Shown: positions 14,506 through 22,518, counted from the first letter of the stretch. The stretch is 29,404 nt of DNA from Verrucomicrobia bacterium UBA6775 (GCA_002453165.1 DKGH01000143.1:1-29404); one strand, 5' to 3'. Numbers and translations are program-made. The notes: generated by a model not told the origin, from the letters alone.

Positions 14506-15588
14506 TCAGTAAAGCAGGGTGGGTGAGAGGAAGTAGAGCCGGCCGGCCTTGAGCTTGGGCAGCTCGACACCCCAGTCGATCTTGATTTGCTGTGGATCGC
14601 TCTTGCCGAGGAACGGAAACATCATCGAGAAATTCATCGGCTGCTTGAAGCGGATGACGTTGGCGTCTTTGATGCCGGCAATCTTGAGCGCGCGAGCGAT
14701 GCCTTCGTCGAGGTCGCCCAACTCATCCACGAAGCCCTGCTCGAGCGCAGTGTTGCCGGAGAGGATGCGGCCGTCCGCGAACGACTCCCAGTCATCCGCA
14801 AGCACTTGGCCATTACTGCCGTCCCGGTTATTTGCATCGCGGCCTTCACGCACGACTTTTTTGAATCGGCCGAACGTCTCGCCGATCATGTCCTGTACAA
14901 TTTTGCGTTCCTCGTCGGTGATGTCCTCCTCGCGCTTGTTCATGCTAAGCATGTCCTTGTTTTTGCCGCTCTTGAAAACGATCGGCTGCACGCCGGCCTT
15001 GTCCATCAGGTTGCGGACGCTGTAGCCGGACATGATTACGCCGATGCTGCCGGTGATGGTCAGCTCGTGCGCGACAATCCAGTCGGCTGGCGCGGCCACG
15101 TAGTAGCCGCCGGACGCCGCCACAGCGCCCATCACCGCGATGACCGGCTTGTCGCTCTCGCGCACGATGTCCGCGATTTCATCCGAGGCCAATACCTCAC
15201 CGCCGGGTGAGTTGATTCGAAAGAGGATGGCCTCCACCGAGTCATCGTTGTTGGCCCACTTAAATTGCCGCTTGAGTGACTGCACCTGGTTGTGGCCGTT
15301 GGCATCGACGGCAAAGCTGGCGATCATGCCGTTGAGGTCGATCAGCGCGAGGTCATTTTCGCTGCCGTTGTTGCGAACCGTCTGCTTGTCATAGGTCGGG
15401 TTGGTTTCCAGATCGCCAGCCGCGGCACCGATCATTCCCACCAGCATAAAGAACCCACCACCGCCACACAGCATGCAGAACAGCAGGAAAAACGAGAACC
15501 ACATCCAGCCTCTGCCTTTTTTTTGTGGGACCGGCCGCCGCGGCTGTGCGGGGTTGGATGGAATTACCGGAGGTTCGTTTTCAATCAT
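14506..15588 (-). CDS. sppA: Signal peptide peptidase SppA (36K type)
   Basis: 360 aa from ATG 15588 (MIENEPPVIPSNPAQ). A membrane-anchored Ser/Lys protease that degrades left-over signal peptides. Segments: Pro-rich cytoplasmic N-terminus (1-25), one membrane helix rich in Phe/Leu/Gly (about 28-54), then the S49 domain. The INSPGGEVLASDEI loop, AVAASGGYY, the catalytic Ser181 in TGSIGVIM and the general-base Lys211 in SGKNKD match the Bacillus-type short SppA. The end, DADG-like ADGRILSGNTALEQGFVDELG, is also typical. Divergent from the DUF6580 gene; the 82-nt spacer carries a tandem palindrome. It is convergent with the sulfatase. Confidence 0.93.
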   Translation of the reverse strand: MIENEPPVIPSNPAQPRRPVPQKKGRGWMWFSFFLLFCMLCGGGGFFMLVGMIGAAAGDLETNPTYDKQTVRNNGSENDLALIDLNGMIASFAVDANGHNQVQSLKRQFKWANNDDSVEAILFRINSPGGEVLASDEIADIVRESDKPVIAVMGAVAASGGYYVAAPADWIVAHELTITGSIGVIMSGYSVRNLMDKAGVQPIVFKSGKNKDMLSMNKREEDITDEERKIVQDMIGETFGRFKKVVREGRDANNRDGSNGQVLADDWESFADGRILSGNTALEQGFVDELGDLDEGIARALKIAGIKDANVIRFKQPMNFSMMFPFLGKSDPQQIKIDWGVELPKLKAGRLYFLSPTLLY

Positions 15589-15638
15589 GACTGGCGGTAA
15601 ACTAGCGTCACTGGCCAAGCGCGGCAAGTGGCTGTTTG

Positions 15639-15660
15639 CGCTTGGCCAAGCGCTTGGCTA
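15639..15660. repeat. Tandem palindrome in the sppA / DUF6580 divergent spacer
   Basis: Perfect CGCTTGGCCAAGCG (15639-15652) running into a second, slightly decayed unit (CGCTTGGCTA). A further partial copy (TGGCCAAGCGC) lies at 15612-15622. The site sits where promoters of both genes would be expected. Confidence 0.92.
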
Positions 15661-15670
15661 ACGTCGCCGC

Positions 15671-16285
15671 GTGCCGCGCAAAATCTGGCTGCCCCTGTTG
15701 CTGATGCTCATCTTCGCCGTGAGCCGCTGGCCCGGCATGCTCCCGCAGAATTTCAGTGCCGCCCACGCGCTGCTGTTTTGTGCGGCATTCTGGCTGCCCG
15801 GCTGGATGGGCTGGGTGCTGCCTCTGGCCACCATCATCGTCACCGACATCCTGCTGAACGTATTCGCCTACGACGTGACCGTGCTTGATCCGAGGCTGGT
15901 CACGAACTGGATGGTCCTTGCGCTGTTTGTCGTCCTGGCCAAGTGGCTGGCTCGGCGCCGAAGCTACGGCCGGGTGTTCCTCGGGACGCTATTTGGGGCG
16001 TTGCTGTTTTACCTCGTCAGCAACTCCGTCTCGTGGATGGTCAACCCGGCCTACGCCAAGACCATCGCCGGCTGGGTGCAGGCGCTGACGGTCGGGCTGC
16101 CCGGCTTCCCGCCGACGTGGATGTTCGGCCTCAAGACACTACTGGGCACCGGGTTGTTCACTGGCCTGTTCGCCGGCGCGATGAAACTCAGCGAGGCGAT
16201 GGACGCAACCGAGCCGGAACCGGAGGCTGAAGACACCGAGGAGGATGAGGCGAAACCCAGCGACCCATCACCGGAACCGGCATGA
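15671..16285 (+). CDS. DUF6580-family integral membrane protein
   Basis: 204 aa from GTG 15671 (VPRKIWLPLLLMLIFAVSRWPG). Five or so hydrophobic helices fill residues 6-175, with WPGMLPQNFSAAHALLFCAAF near the N-terminus, the pattern of the DUF6580 family; its function is unknown, although the topology recalls small transporter S-components. The C-terminal 30 residues are highly acidic (EPEPEAEDTEEDEAK) and end in Pro-rich sequence, so a cytosolic tail is likely. The stop overlaps the next gene's ATG by 4 nt (ATGA), indicating translational coupling with the phosphoesterase. A longer start is not available, as the palindrome spacer lies immediately upstream. Confidence 0.75.
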   Translation: MPRKIWLPLLLMLIFAVSRWPGMLPQNFSAAHALLFCAAFWLPGWMGWVLPLATIIVTDILLNVFAYDVTVLDPRLVTNWMVLALFVVLAKWLARRRSYGRVFLGTLFGALLFYLVSNSVSWMVNPAYAKTIAGWVQALTVGLPGFPPTWMFGLKTLLGTGLFTGLFAGAMKLSEAMDATEPEPEAEDTEEDEAKPSDPSPEPA

Positions 16286-16746
16286 CGACGATTGGCATCC
16301 TTTCAGACAACCACAGCGACTGGTCGCTGAAGATTGCGGAGGCGCTGGCCGGGGTGGATGCAATCATCCACGCCGGCGACATTGGTCCGTATCAAATCAT
16401 CTCAGAGCTGGAAGCCATTGCCCCCTCGACGGTCGTGCTGGGCAACACAGACGGCGATCTGCCGATCAACGAGACCGCCGTGGCCACGCTTGGCGGCAAA
16501 AAATTTTTTGTGCAGCACATCGTCGAACCGCACCGCCTTGAGGCGCCGCTGCGCGAACGACTCAACCGCGTGCAGCCGGACGTGGTTGTTTTCGGGCACA
16601 CTCACAAGCCGTTTTGCGAAACTGAGAACGGCATCCTGTTCCTTAACCCCGGCTCCGTCACCCGCCCCCGCGGGCAGCACCCTCCGAGTCTGGTGCGGCT
16701 CACCATCGAGTCCGACGAACTAAAACCACAGTTCATCGAAATGTAA
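16282..16746 (+). CDS. YfcE/MJ0936-type metallophosphoesterase
   Basis: 154 aa, the normal length of the small cytosolic phosphodiesterase family. Two metals are held by Asp9/His11 (SDNHSD), Asp33 (HAGDIG), Asn55 (GNTDG), His79 and His106/His108 (FGHTHKP). The expected HG dipeptide after the third strand is H-I here (FVQHIVEP), a small deviation that keeps the metal-binding His. It hydrolyses phosphodiester bonds in vitro in known relatives; the physiological substrate is usually unknown. It overlaps the DUF6580 gene by 4 nt. Confidence 0.9.
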   Translation: MTTIGILSDNHSDWSLKIAEALAGVDAIIHAGDIGPYQIISELEAIAPSTVVLGNTDGDLPINETAVATLGGKKFFVQHIVEPHRLEAPLRERLNRVQPDVVVFGHTHKPFCETENGILFLNPGSVTRPRGQHPPSLVRLTIESDELKPQFIEM

Positions 16747-16756
16747 TCAACCAAGC

Positions 16757-16770
16757 GCTTGTTCAAGCGG
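16757..16770. repeat. Degenerate palindrome CGCTTGTTCAAGCG
   Basis: Keeps perfect self-complementary arms (CGCTTG/CAAGCG) but the central GGCC is lost (TT), 10 nt after the phosphoesterase stop. Confidence 0.7.
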
Positions 16771-16828
16771 GGTGGTGGCTTGCTTTTGAAATGGGGCTGG
16801 CGGATGTTCGCTGCGGTTCATCTTTGTC

Positions 16829-18271
16829 GTGAGTTGCAGATTTTTTTGTTCCGCTTTGTTGTCGGTCACCGTGCTTGGCTTGGCCAAGCGGGTTGATGCA
16901 GTTGAAGCTAAGGCTAAGCCAAACGTGGTCATCATTGTTGCCGACGACCTTGGGTGGGCCGACGTCGGATTTCACTCGGATCGCATCCCCACGCCGAACA
17001 TCGACCGCATCGCCCGGGAGGGGGTGGAGCTGGATCAATTTTACGTGTTCCCGATGTGCAGCCCAACCCGGGCCGGGTTGATGACTGGGCGGTATCCGAT
17101 TCGGTTTGGGATGGCGCGCGCGGTGATCCCGCCTTGGCGGCACTTCGGTCTGGACCCGGCGGAGCTGACGTTGCCGGAGGCGCTGGGCAAGCTGGGCTAC
17201 GCGCACCGGGGTATTTTCGGCAAATGGCACCTCGGCCACAACGACCCCAAATGGCACCCAAATAATCAGGGATTCACGCATTTTCACGGTCATTTTAACG
17301 GGGCGATCGACTATTTCGACCTCACTCGCGAAGGGGAGCGCGACTGGCATCTCAACGGGAAAACCAACCCGGAAACCGGCTACGCCACCGACCTGATCGC
17401 CGGTGCGGCCAGCCAGTTCATCTCCCGGCATGCCAAGGGCGAAGCGCCGTATTTTTGTTACGTACCGTTCAACGCGCCGCACTCACCGTTTCAGGCATCG
17501 GATAAGTATTTGAAGAAGTTCGCGCACCTGGTGTCCCCGGATGCGAAAGGGAAAAATAAAACGCTACGTCAGACGGTGGCTGCGATGGTGGCCTGCATGG
17601 ACGATGGTATCGGGCGAATCCTCAAGACGATCGATGCCAGTGGTGAGGCGGCGAATACGATCGTCCTGTTTTTCAGCGACAACGGCGGCGTGGGTGGACT
17701 ACCGAGAAACAATCTGCCGCTGCGCGGCAACAAGCTCGACGCGTGGGAGGGTGGCATTCGCGTGGCCGCGGCGATGCGTTGGCCAGGCGGCGGCGTGGCG
17801 GATGGCAAAAAAATCACCGTGCCGATCTCGTGCATCGACGTGATGCCAACCCTGGCCAGGCTTGCGGGGGGAACGGCTGAGCTTGGTAACAAGCCGTTCG
17901 ATGGTCGTGACGTCCTTGACGTGCTGCAGGCGAAGCGCGGGCAACTCGATCGTGAACTTTATTTTTACCACGGCCAAGGGGGTGAGGCTAAAGAGAAGAT
18001 CGCGATGCGAACAGCGAAGTGGAAGTTGCTCATCAACGGACCGAATATTTCCAGCGGCAAGTGGAAGACGAAGAAGCACGAGCGATTTCTCTTTCGCATC
18101 GATCGCGATCCAAACGAGACGACTGATCTACTCGGGCAGCATCCGAAAGTTGCCGCAGACCTCGCAAAAAAACTGATCACCTTTCGTCGTTTGCAACCAG
18201 AGACCAGCGTCGAAATTTACGGCGCGGGCAGGCGGCAGTTCAAGGCGCCGAAAGATTGGCGCATCAAATGA
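16829..18271 (+). CDS. Exported sulfatase (arylsulfatase-like, formylglycine type)
   Basis: 480 aa from GTG 16829 (VSCRFFCSALLSVTVLGLAK). Signal peptide about 1-25. Motifs: VADDLGWADVGFHS (metal Asp pair 39-40), the modification motif C77-S-P-T-R with AGLMTGRYP, GKWHLGH, FNAPHSPFQ, FFSDNGG with the second metal site, LRGNKLDAWEGGIRV, and WKLLI near the C-terminus. The order fits the arylsulfatase A/B type. The palindrome (GCTTGGCCAAGCG) is read as LAKR inside the signal peptide core, which puts two positive residues next to the predicted cleavage region. Substrate unknown; with the first sulfatase it suggests use of sulfated glycans. It does not adjoin glycoside hydrolases in this window. Confidence 0.93.
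   Translation: MSCRFFCSALLSVTVLGLAKRVDAVEAKAKPNVVIIVADDLGWADVGFHSDRIPTPNIDRIAREGVELDQFYVFPMCSPTRAGLMTGRYPIRFGMARAVIPPWRHFGLDPAELTLPEALGKLGYAHRGIFGKWHLGHNDPKWHPNNQGFTHFHGHFNGAIDYFDLTREGERDWHLNGKTNPETGYATDLIAGAASQFISRHAKGEAPYFCYVPFNAPHSPFQASDKYLKKFAHLVSPDAKGKNKTLRQTVAAMVACMDDGIGRILKTIDASGEAANTIVLFFSDNGGVGGLPRNNLPLRGNKLDAWEGGIRVAAAMRWPGGGVADGKKITVPISCIDVMPTLARLAGGTAELGNKPFDGRDVLDVLQAKRGQLDRELYFYHGQGGEAKEKIAMRTAKWKLLINGPNISSGKWKTKKHERFLFRIDRDPNETTDLLGQHPKVAADLAKKLITFRRLQPETSVEIYGAGRRQFKAPKDWRIK
16878..16890. repeat. Palindrome copy in the sulfatase signal peptide
   Basis: GCTTGGCCAAGCG, 13 of 14 bases, encodes LAKR at residues 18-21 of the second sulfatase. Confidence 0.9.
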
Positions 18272-18337
18272 TTTTGTGCGCGCCTCAATACGAATTAAGT
18301 CTTGTTATCGGCGTGCGTGAGAGTCATTTTCGCCGAC

Positions 18338-18353
18338 CGGTTTTTTGAAACCG
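18338..18353 (+). promoter_or_regulatory. Hairpin upstream of the RG-rich protein gene
   Basis: CGGTTT-TTTG-AAACCG is a perfect 6-bp stem, 32 nt before the ATG at 18385 and 67 nt after the sulfatase stop. It may be a weak terminator or a leader element; neither is certain. Confidence 0.35.
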
Positions 18354-18384
18354 CAACCCGACAACACGGATAACCATCCGCATC

Positions 18385-20028
18385 ATGAGTGATCAAGAAA
18401 ACACCGATCCGTTGAAGGATCTGGAGATGGCATTCCTCCCCCAGTGGGCACAGGAACCGAACGACGCAAAACCGTACGCCGACTTTTCCGGTGACGACAG
18501 ACCACGCGGCAGGGGCCGTGGCGACTGGGGCGATCGCCCGAGGCGACGCGACGACAATCGCGGTCGCGACTTCAAGGGTCGCGGCGACCGGCCACGCGGC
18601 CGGGATGAGCGAAGAGACGGAGGAGACCGGCGTCAGAAATTTCAAAACCGTGACGGCAAGCGTCCGCAAAACCGGAAGGGCAACTTCCGTCGCAACGACG
18701 GCCCGCCGCGTCCGCCACTGGAGATTGATGCCTCCATTCGGCCGGAGAAAAACGGGGTCGAAGCGCTGGCGAAACAGATCAAGAACAGTGGCCGTGCGTA
18801 TCCGTTGTTCGACATCGCCCGTCTCATCATTGCCAAGGGTGAGCGCTACGAGGTCGTATTCCAGACCAAGCGCAAGGAGGACGGCACCGTGGCTCAACCG
18901 CTGTTTTTTTGTCAGGTCGACGAGACGGTTTGGCTCTCCGAGGAGCAGGCCATAGACCACGTTTTGAGCCGGCATTTTGAAACCTTTTACAAGACGGAAA
19001 AGACCGAGATTGACCCGCCGAAGGGCACCTACACGTTTGTGGCCCAGTGCGGCATGAGCGACGAAATCCTCGGTCCGCCAAACTACCACGGGTATCAGGA
19101 AAAACTCCGCAGCCTCCACGCCGAGCGGTTTGCACGGCTACCGTTTGACGTGTTCAAGTCACGTGTCAAGATCGTCCATGACGAAGAGGTGGTGAACAAA
19201 TGGATCGAGGAACAGAGCTACAAGACCGAGTACATCACGATCAATTTGCCGGAGGAGGCCCGACTGGATTCACGCGACGCCGTCCGCAGCCATTTCCGTG
19301 AGCATCATCTCGGCAACCTTATCGCCAGCGTGGACAGTATCGCCCTCAAGGGCAACGTCTACACCCGCAAGTCGCCGCCGCGCATGCAAAACCTTGTGCG
19401 CCGAGCGTTCGAAGAGCAGCGCCGGTTTCCGATAAAGGTGGTGAACATGTTGAGCCAGGAATTCAGCAGCCACGGCCTTCAGTTTTTTAAGCGTAAAAAG
19501 AGCGTCACGCATGTCTCTGTTTCACGGCCGCACCATCTCGACCTCGAGAACACGCCGGTCAGCGAGAGCATTAGGGACATCGTCTCGTTCATAATCGATA
19601 CGGAAAACTGCACGCGCCGCGATGTGCTCGAGAAATTTGCTCCCCAGCCGGAAGCGCCCGAGGCAGCCGGGGAGGGCGACGAAAAACAGGACGCACCCCT
19701 TTCGCCCGAGCGCACCGCTGTGCTGAGCGACCTGCACTGGCTCGTGCATCAGGGTCACGTCATCGAGTACGCCAACGGCCAGATGGAAGTGGCTCCCAAG
19801 CCGCAACCGCCGCAGCAGAAAAAGAAGAAGCCCAAACCGGAGAAAAAAGAGGAAGCCCCCGCCGCGGAAGAGGTCAAGGCCGAAACGACTCCGGCAGAGC
19901 CGGCGACCGAGCCAGCCAAGGAGGAAGGTCAAGCGCTTGGCCAAGCAGAAAGCACCGAGCCAAGCGAGCCGGAGCCTGCCGAGGACGAGCCGGCCAAGGA
20001 GGAAGCGTCCGCACCCGCTGCTGAGTAA
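18385..20028 (+). CDS. Unrecognised RG-rich protein with acidic tail
   Basis: 547 aa from ATG 18385; I do not recognise the family. Residues 1-33 are mixed. Residues 34-108 are a low-complexity Arg/Gly/Asp-rich segment with many RG and RD repeats, like RNA-binding RGG boxes. Residues 111-470 are a soluble, apparently folded domain with no membrane helix, e.g. PLFDIARLII (140-149), YTFVAQCGMSDEILGPPNYH (216-235) and RRFPIKVVNMLSQEF (346-360), then HWLVHQGHVIEY near 451-462, which reads like a winged-helix end. Residues 471-547 are a Lys/Glu/Pro/Ala-rich disordered tail holding palindrome-encoded QALGQA. RNA or ribosome association is an inference from the RG segment only. The stop is 9 nt before purM, so the two are probably co-transcribed. 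Confidence 0.8.
   Translation: MSDQENTDPLKDLEMAFLPQWAQEPNDAKPYADFSGDDRPRGRGRGDWGDRPRRRDDNRGRDFKGRGDRPRGRDERRDGGDRRQKFQNRDGKRPQNRKGNFRRNDGPPRPPLEIDASIRPEKNGVEALAKQIKNSGRAYPLFDIARLIIAKGERYEVVFQTKRKEDGTVAQPLFFCQVDETVWLSEEQAIDHVLSRHFETFYKTEKTEIDPPKGTYTFVAQCGMSDEILGPPNYHGYQEKLRSLHAERFARLPFDVFKSRVKIVHDEEVVNKWIEEQSYKTEYITINLPEEARLDSRDAVRSHFREHHLGNLIASVDSIALKGNVYTRKSPPRMQNLVRRAFEEQRRFPIKVVNMLSQEFSSHGLQFFKRKKSVTHVSVSRPHHLDLENTPVSESIRDIVSFIIDTENCTRRDVLEKFAPQPEAPEAAGEGDEKQDAPLSPERTAVLSDLHWLVHQGHVIEYANGQMEVAPKPQPPQQKKKKPKPEKKEEAPAAEEVKAETTPAEPATEPAKEEGQALGQAESTEPSEPEPAEDEPAKEEASAPAAE
19934..19946. repeat. Palindrome copy in the RG-rich protein tail
   Basis: CGCTTGGCCAAGC (13 of 14) encodes ALGQA in the disordered C-terminal tail. 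Confidence 0.9.
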
Positions 20029-20037
20029 GGCAACGCG

Positions 20038-21096
20038 ATGGCCAAAAAATCTGCATACGCCTCAGCCGGGGTGGACCTCGAGGTCAGCAACCGGCTCAAG
20101 GACGATCTCCCAACATTGCTCGCTTCAACCAAGCGCCCTGAGGTGCTTGGTGAAGTTGGTGGCTTCGGCGGGTTGTTCGCGTTCAACACGCGCAAGTTCC
20201 GCAATCCGGTGCTCGTCTCGAGTGTCGACGGGGTCGGCACCAAGCTCAAGGTCGCCTTCGCGGCCAGGCGGCACGACACCATCGGGCAGGATCTCGTCAA
20301 CCACTGCGTGAACGACATTGCGGTGATCGGTGCCGAGCCGTTGTTCTTCCTCGACTACATCGGCACCGGCAAGCTGCAGAAAAAGGCGTTCACCGACATC
20401 GTCCGCGGGTTCGCCATCGGCTGCCGCGAAAACAACTGTTCCCTCGTCGGCGGCGAGACCGCGCAGATGCCCGGTTTTTATCAGCCCGGCGAATACGACG
20501 TGAGCGGCACCATCGTCGGTGTGGTGGAGAAAAACCGCATTCTCGACGGCAGTACCGTCCGACCGGGTGACAAAATCATCGGCATTGCCGCGTCCGGTTT
20601 ACACACCAACGGCTATTCGCTGGCCCGCAACATCCTGTTCGATAAAATGAAGCTTAAGCCGTCGAGCAAGATTCCCGGGCTTGGCATCAAGGCGGCCGAT
20701 GAATTACTCAAGGTGCACGTCAGCTACGGGCCGGTTGTGCAGAAGCTGCTCAAGAAATTCAACAAGGGTGCGCGTCGCTCGTGGGGTGTGAAGGGCCTCG
20801 CCCACATCACCGGTGGCGGGTTCATCGACAACATCCCGCGCGTTCTGCCGGAGGACTGTAACGCCGTGATTCTGCGTGGCACATGGGACGTGCTACCGAT
20901 CTACGAACTGCTGCAGACCAAAGGCAAGGTCTCCGAGACCGAGATGCATCAGGTGTTTAACATGGGCATCGGCATGATTGCCATTGTGGATGAGGAAAGT
21001 GCCAAGGGTGTACTGCGAACCATCCGCGCCAACGGCCACAAGGCTTGGGAGATTGGCCTTATCGACAGCGGCACCAGCAAGGTGCAGCTCGCCTAG
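20038..21096 (+). CDS. purM: Phosphoribosylformylglycinamidine cyclo-ligase
   Basis: 352 aa, normal length. It closes the imidazole ring of aminoimidazole ribonucleotide with ATP, the fifth step of purine synthesis, in the cytosol. Motifs: YASAGVDLE near the N-terminus, SSVDGVGTKLKVA, the DLVNHCVNDIAVIGAEPLFFLDY block, GGETAQMPGFY, GIAASGLHTNGYSLAR and AHITGGGFIDNIPRVLP, covering both halves of the PurM fold. ATG 20038 follows the RG-rich gene by 9 nt with an AAGG-type Shine-Dalgarno overlapping the previous stop. Convergent with the aminotransferase gene. Confidence 0.96.
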   Translation: MAKKSAYASAGVDLEVSNRLKDDLPTLLASTKRPEVLGEVGGFGGLFAFNTRKFRNPVLVSSVDGVGTKLKVAFAARRHDTIGQDLVNHCVNDIAVIGAEPLFFLDYIGTGKLQKKAFTDIVRGFAIGCRENNCSLVGGETAQMPGFYQPGEYDVSGTIVGVVEKNRILDGSTVRPGDKIIGIAASGLHTNGYSLARNILFDKMKLKPSSKIPGLGIKAADELLKVHVSYGPVVQKLLKKFNKGARRSWGVKGLAHITGGGFIDNIPRVLPEDCNAVILRGTWDVLPIYELLQTKGKVSETEMHQVFNMGIGMIAIVDEESAKGVLRTIRANGHKAWEIGLIDSGTSKVQLA

Positions 21097-21105
21097 TTTT
21101 CTCCC

Positions 21106-21127
21106 CGCTTGGCCAAGAGCTTGGCCG
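21106..21127. repeat. Palindrome pair between convergent purM and aminotransferase
   Basis: CGCTTGGCCAAG (21106-21117) is followed by AGCTTGGCCG. The two GGCC cores lie 12-13 nt apart and fill most of the 31-nt gap between the two stop codons, a position where transcript ends of both genes would fall. Another copy is read as ALGQ in the end of the aminotransferase (about 21139-21151). Confidence 0.8.
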
Positions 21128-22249
21128 TTAGGCGAGACATTGGCCAAGCGCATCGAGGAAGCGCTCGACGTTGGCATCGGTGGCATTGTGGCCCATGAGG
21201 CCGACGCGCCAGATTTTTCCCTTCATCGGCCCCAGCCCCGGCCCGACCTCGATGCCAAATTCGTTGAGTAACTGCCCTCGCACTCCGGCCTCGTCCGCTC
21301 CGTCCGGCACACCCACAGCATTGAGCTGCCATAGCTGGTGTCCCTCCTGCGAGGTGATCGAAAGTCCCAGCTTGGCCAAGCCGGCTTTGAGTTTCTCATG
21401 CGCTCGCTGATGCCGCGCCCAGCGAGCCTCAAGTCCCTCCTCCAGCACAAGCCGCAGTGCCTCGTGCAGGGCGTAGTTCATCGTAATTGGTGCGGTGTGA
21501 TGGTACACGCGCTCCGACCCCCAGTAGCTGGCGAGAAAATTCACGTCGAGATACCAGCTCTGTACCTTGGTTTTACGACTGGTGGCTACCTCCATCGCGC
21601 GTGGGCTGAAGGAGACCGGCGCCAGCCCCGGGGGACAGCTCAGGCATTTTTGGGTGCCACTGTAAACCGCATCGACCTGCCAGTCGTCGATGGCGACCGG
21701 GCAGCCGCCGAGCGACGTCACCGTGTCGAGCAGGAACAACGCCCCGGCTTCGTGTGCCAGTCGCGAAATTTCCTCAACCGGAGTCAGCGCCCCGGTGGAA
21801 GTCTCAGCGTGGACGACGGCGACGAGCTTGGGCTTGCGCCCTTCGAGCGCGGCAGCGATGGCGGTCGGCTCAACGATCGTGCCCCACTCGGCCTCGACCT
21901 TCGTGACCGTGGCGCCGCACCGTTCGGCGACGTCGCACATGCGAGTACCGAACACGCCGTTGACCCCGATGACGACCTCGTCTCCCGGCTCGAGCAAGTT
22001 GACAAAGCAGGCCTCCATGCCGGCGCTACCGGTGGCGCTGACCGGAAAAGTCATCTCGTTTTCCGTCTGGAAAATCTGTCGGAGCATCGACTTTATCTCC
22101 TCCATCATGCCGATGAAGGTCGGGTCGAGGTGGCCGACGAGCGTGTGCTGCATGGCCTGCAGGACAGCCGGGTCGGCGTTGCTGGGTCCGGGGCCAAGCA
22201 ACAGTCGATCGGGCGGGGAGTAGGATGCGGGAACTTGGGTTGAACTCAT
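21128..22249 (-). CDS. Class V aminotransferase (alanine--glyoxylate / serine--pyruvate type)
   Basis: 373 aa from ATG 22249 (MSSTQVPASYSPPDRLLLGPGPSN). A TTG further upstream lies in a palindrome and adds only a few residues. A PLP enzyme, cytosolic, transferring the amino group of serine or alanine to glyoxylate or pyruvate. Seen: LLLGPGPSN at the start, the FPVSATGSAGMEA cofactor-phosphate loop, VHAETSTG, the LLDTVTSLGG Asp, and the PLP lysine Lys201 in SGTQKCLSCPPGLAP. Together with the D-2-hydroxyacid dehydrogenase at 7962-8930, it would fit glyoxylate/hydroxypyruvate metabolism (inference). Palindrome units encode AGLAKLG and a C-terminal ALGQ. Confidence 0.93.
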   Translation of the reverse strand: MSSTQVPASYSPPDRLLLGPGPSNADPAVLQAMQHTLVGHLDPTFIGMMEEIKSMLRQIFQTENEMTFPVSATGSAGMEACFVNLLEPGDEVVIGVNGVFGTRMCDVAERCGATVTKVEAEWGTIVEPTAIAAALEGRKPKLVAVVHAETSTGALTPVEEISRLAHEAGALFLLDTVTSLGGCPVAIDDWQVDAVYSGTQKCLSCPPGLAPVSFSPRAMEVATSRKTKVQSWYLDVNFLASYWGSERVYHHTAPITMNYALHEALRLVLEEGLEARWARHQRAHEKLKAGLAKLGLSITSQEGHQLWQLNAVGVPDGADEAGVRGQLLNEFGIEVGPGLGPMKGKIWRVGLMGHNATDANVERFLDALGQCLA

Positions 22250-22317
22250 CGCGGAGGCGAAGCTAGTGGCCAAGCGCTTGGCTTGTCAAAAAATTACTCG
22301 CCTCGCCTGGCCAAGCA

Positions 22318-22484
22318 TTTGGAGTGGGCCGGCAGAGCGAAGCGGCGACGGCGCTTTCCGGTTAGTAGGTTCTCAGTGCGCGGTTATCAGTTGGATGGAT
22401 TGGTTGTAACCGTGCACTGAGAACCGAAAACCGCTAAACCGCTCAGAAGCGGTGTCGCGCTGCGCTTGCCACCGCAATCCAAAA
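22318..22484. repeat. Nested inverted-repeat element (about 167 bp)
   Basis: The outer arms 22318-22356 and 22447-22484 are diverged inverted copies (both begin TTTGGA on their own strand and share GCGAC and CGCTT blocks, one gap). Inside, 22368-22386 and 22407-22425 are 19-bp inverted arms with one G-T wobble around a 20-nt loop. At 22438-22453, ACCGCT-CAGA-AGCGGT adds a small hairpin overlapping the right outer arm. The nested symmetry and lack of coding content resemble a non-autonomous mobile or REP-like element. Confidence 0.65.
22368..22425. repeat. Central 19-bp stem-loop of the nested element
   Basis: GGTTCTCAGTGCGCGGTTA pairs with the arm at 22407-22425; only one position departs from perfect complement, and that is a G-U wobble in RNA. 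Loop of 20 nt (22387-22406). Confidence 0.8.
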
Positions 22485-22485
22485 G

Positions 22486-22499
22486 GCGCTTGGCCAAGT
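22486..22499. repeat. Palindrome near-copy beside the nested element
   Basis: CGCTTGGCCAAGTG, 13 of 14 consensus bases, starts 1 bp after the nested element and 20 bp before hairpin-repeat copy 2. Confidence 0.85.
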
Positions 22500-22518
22500 G
22501 GATTTTTTTACAAAACGA

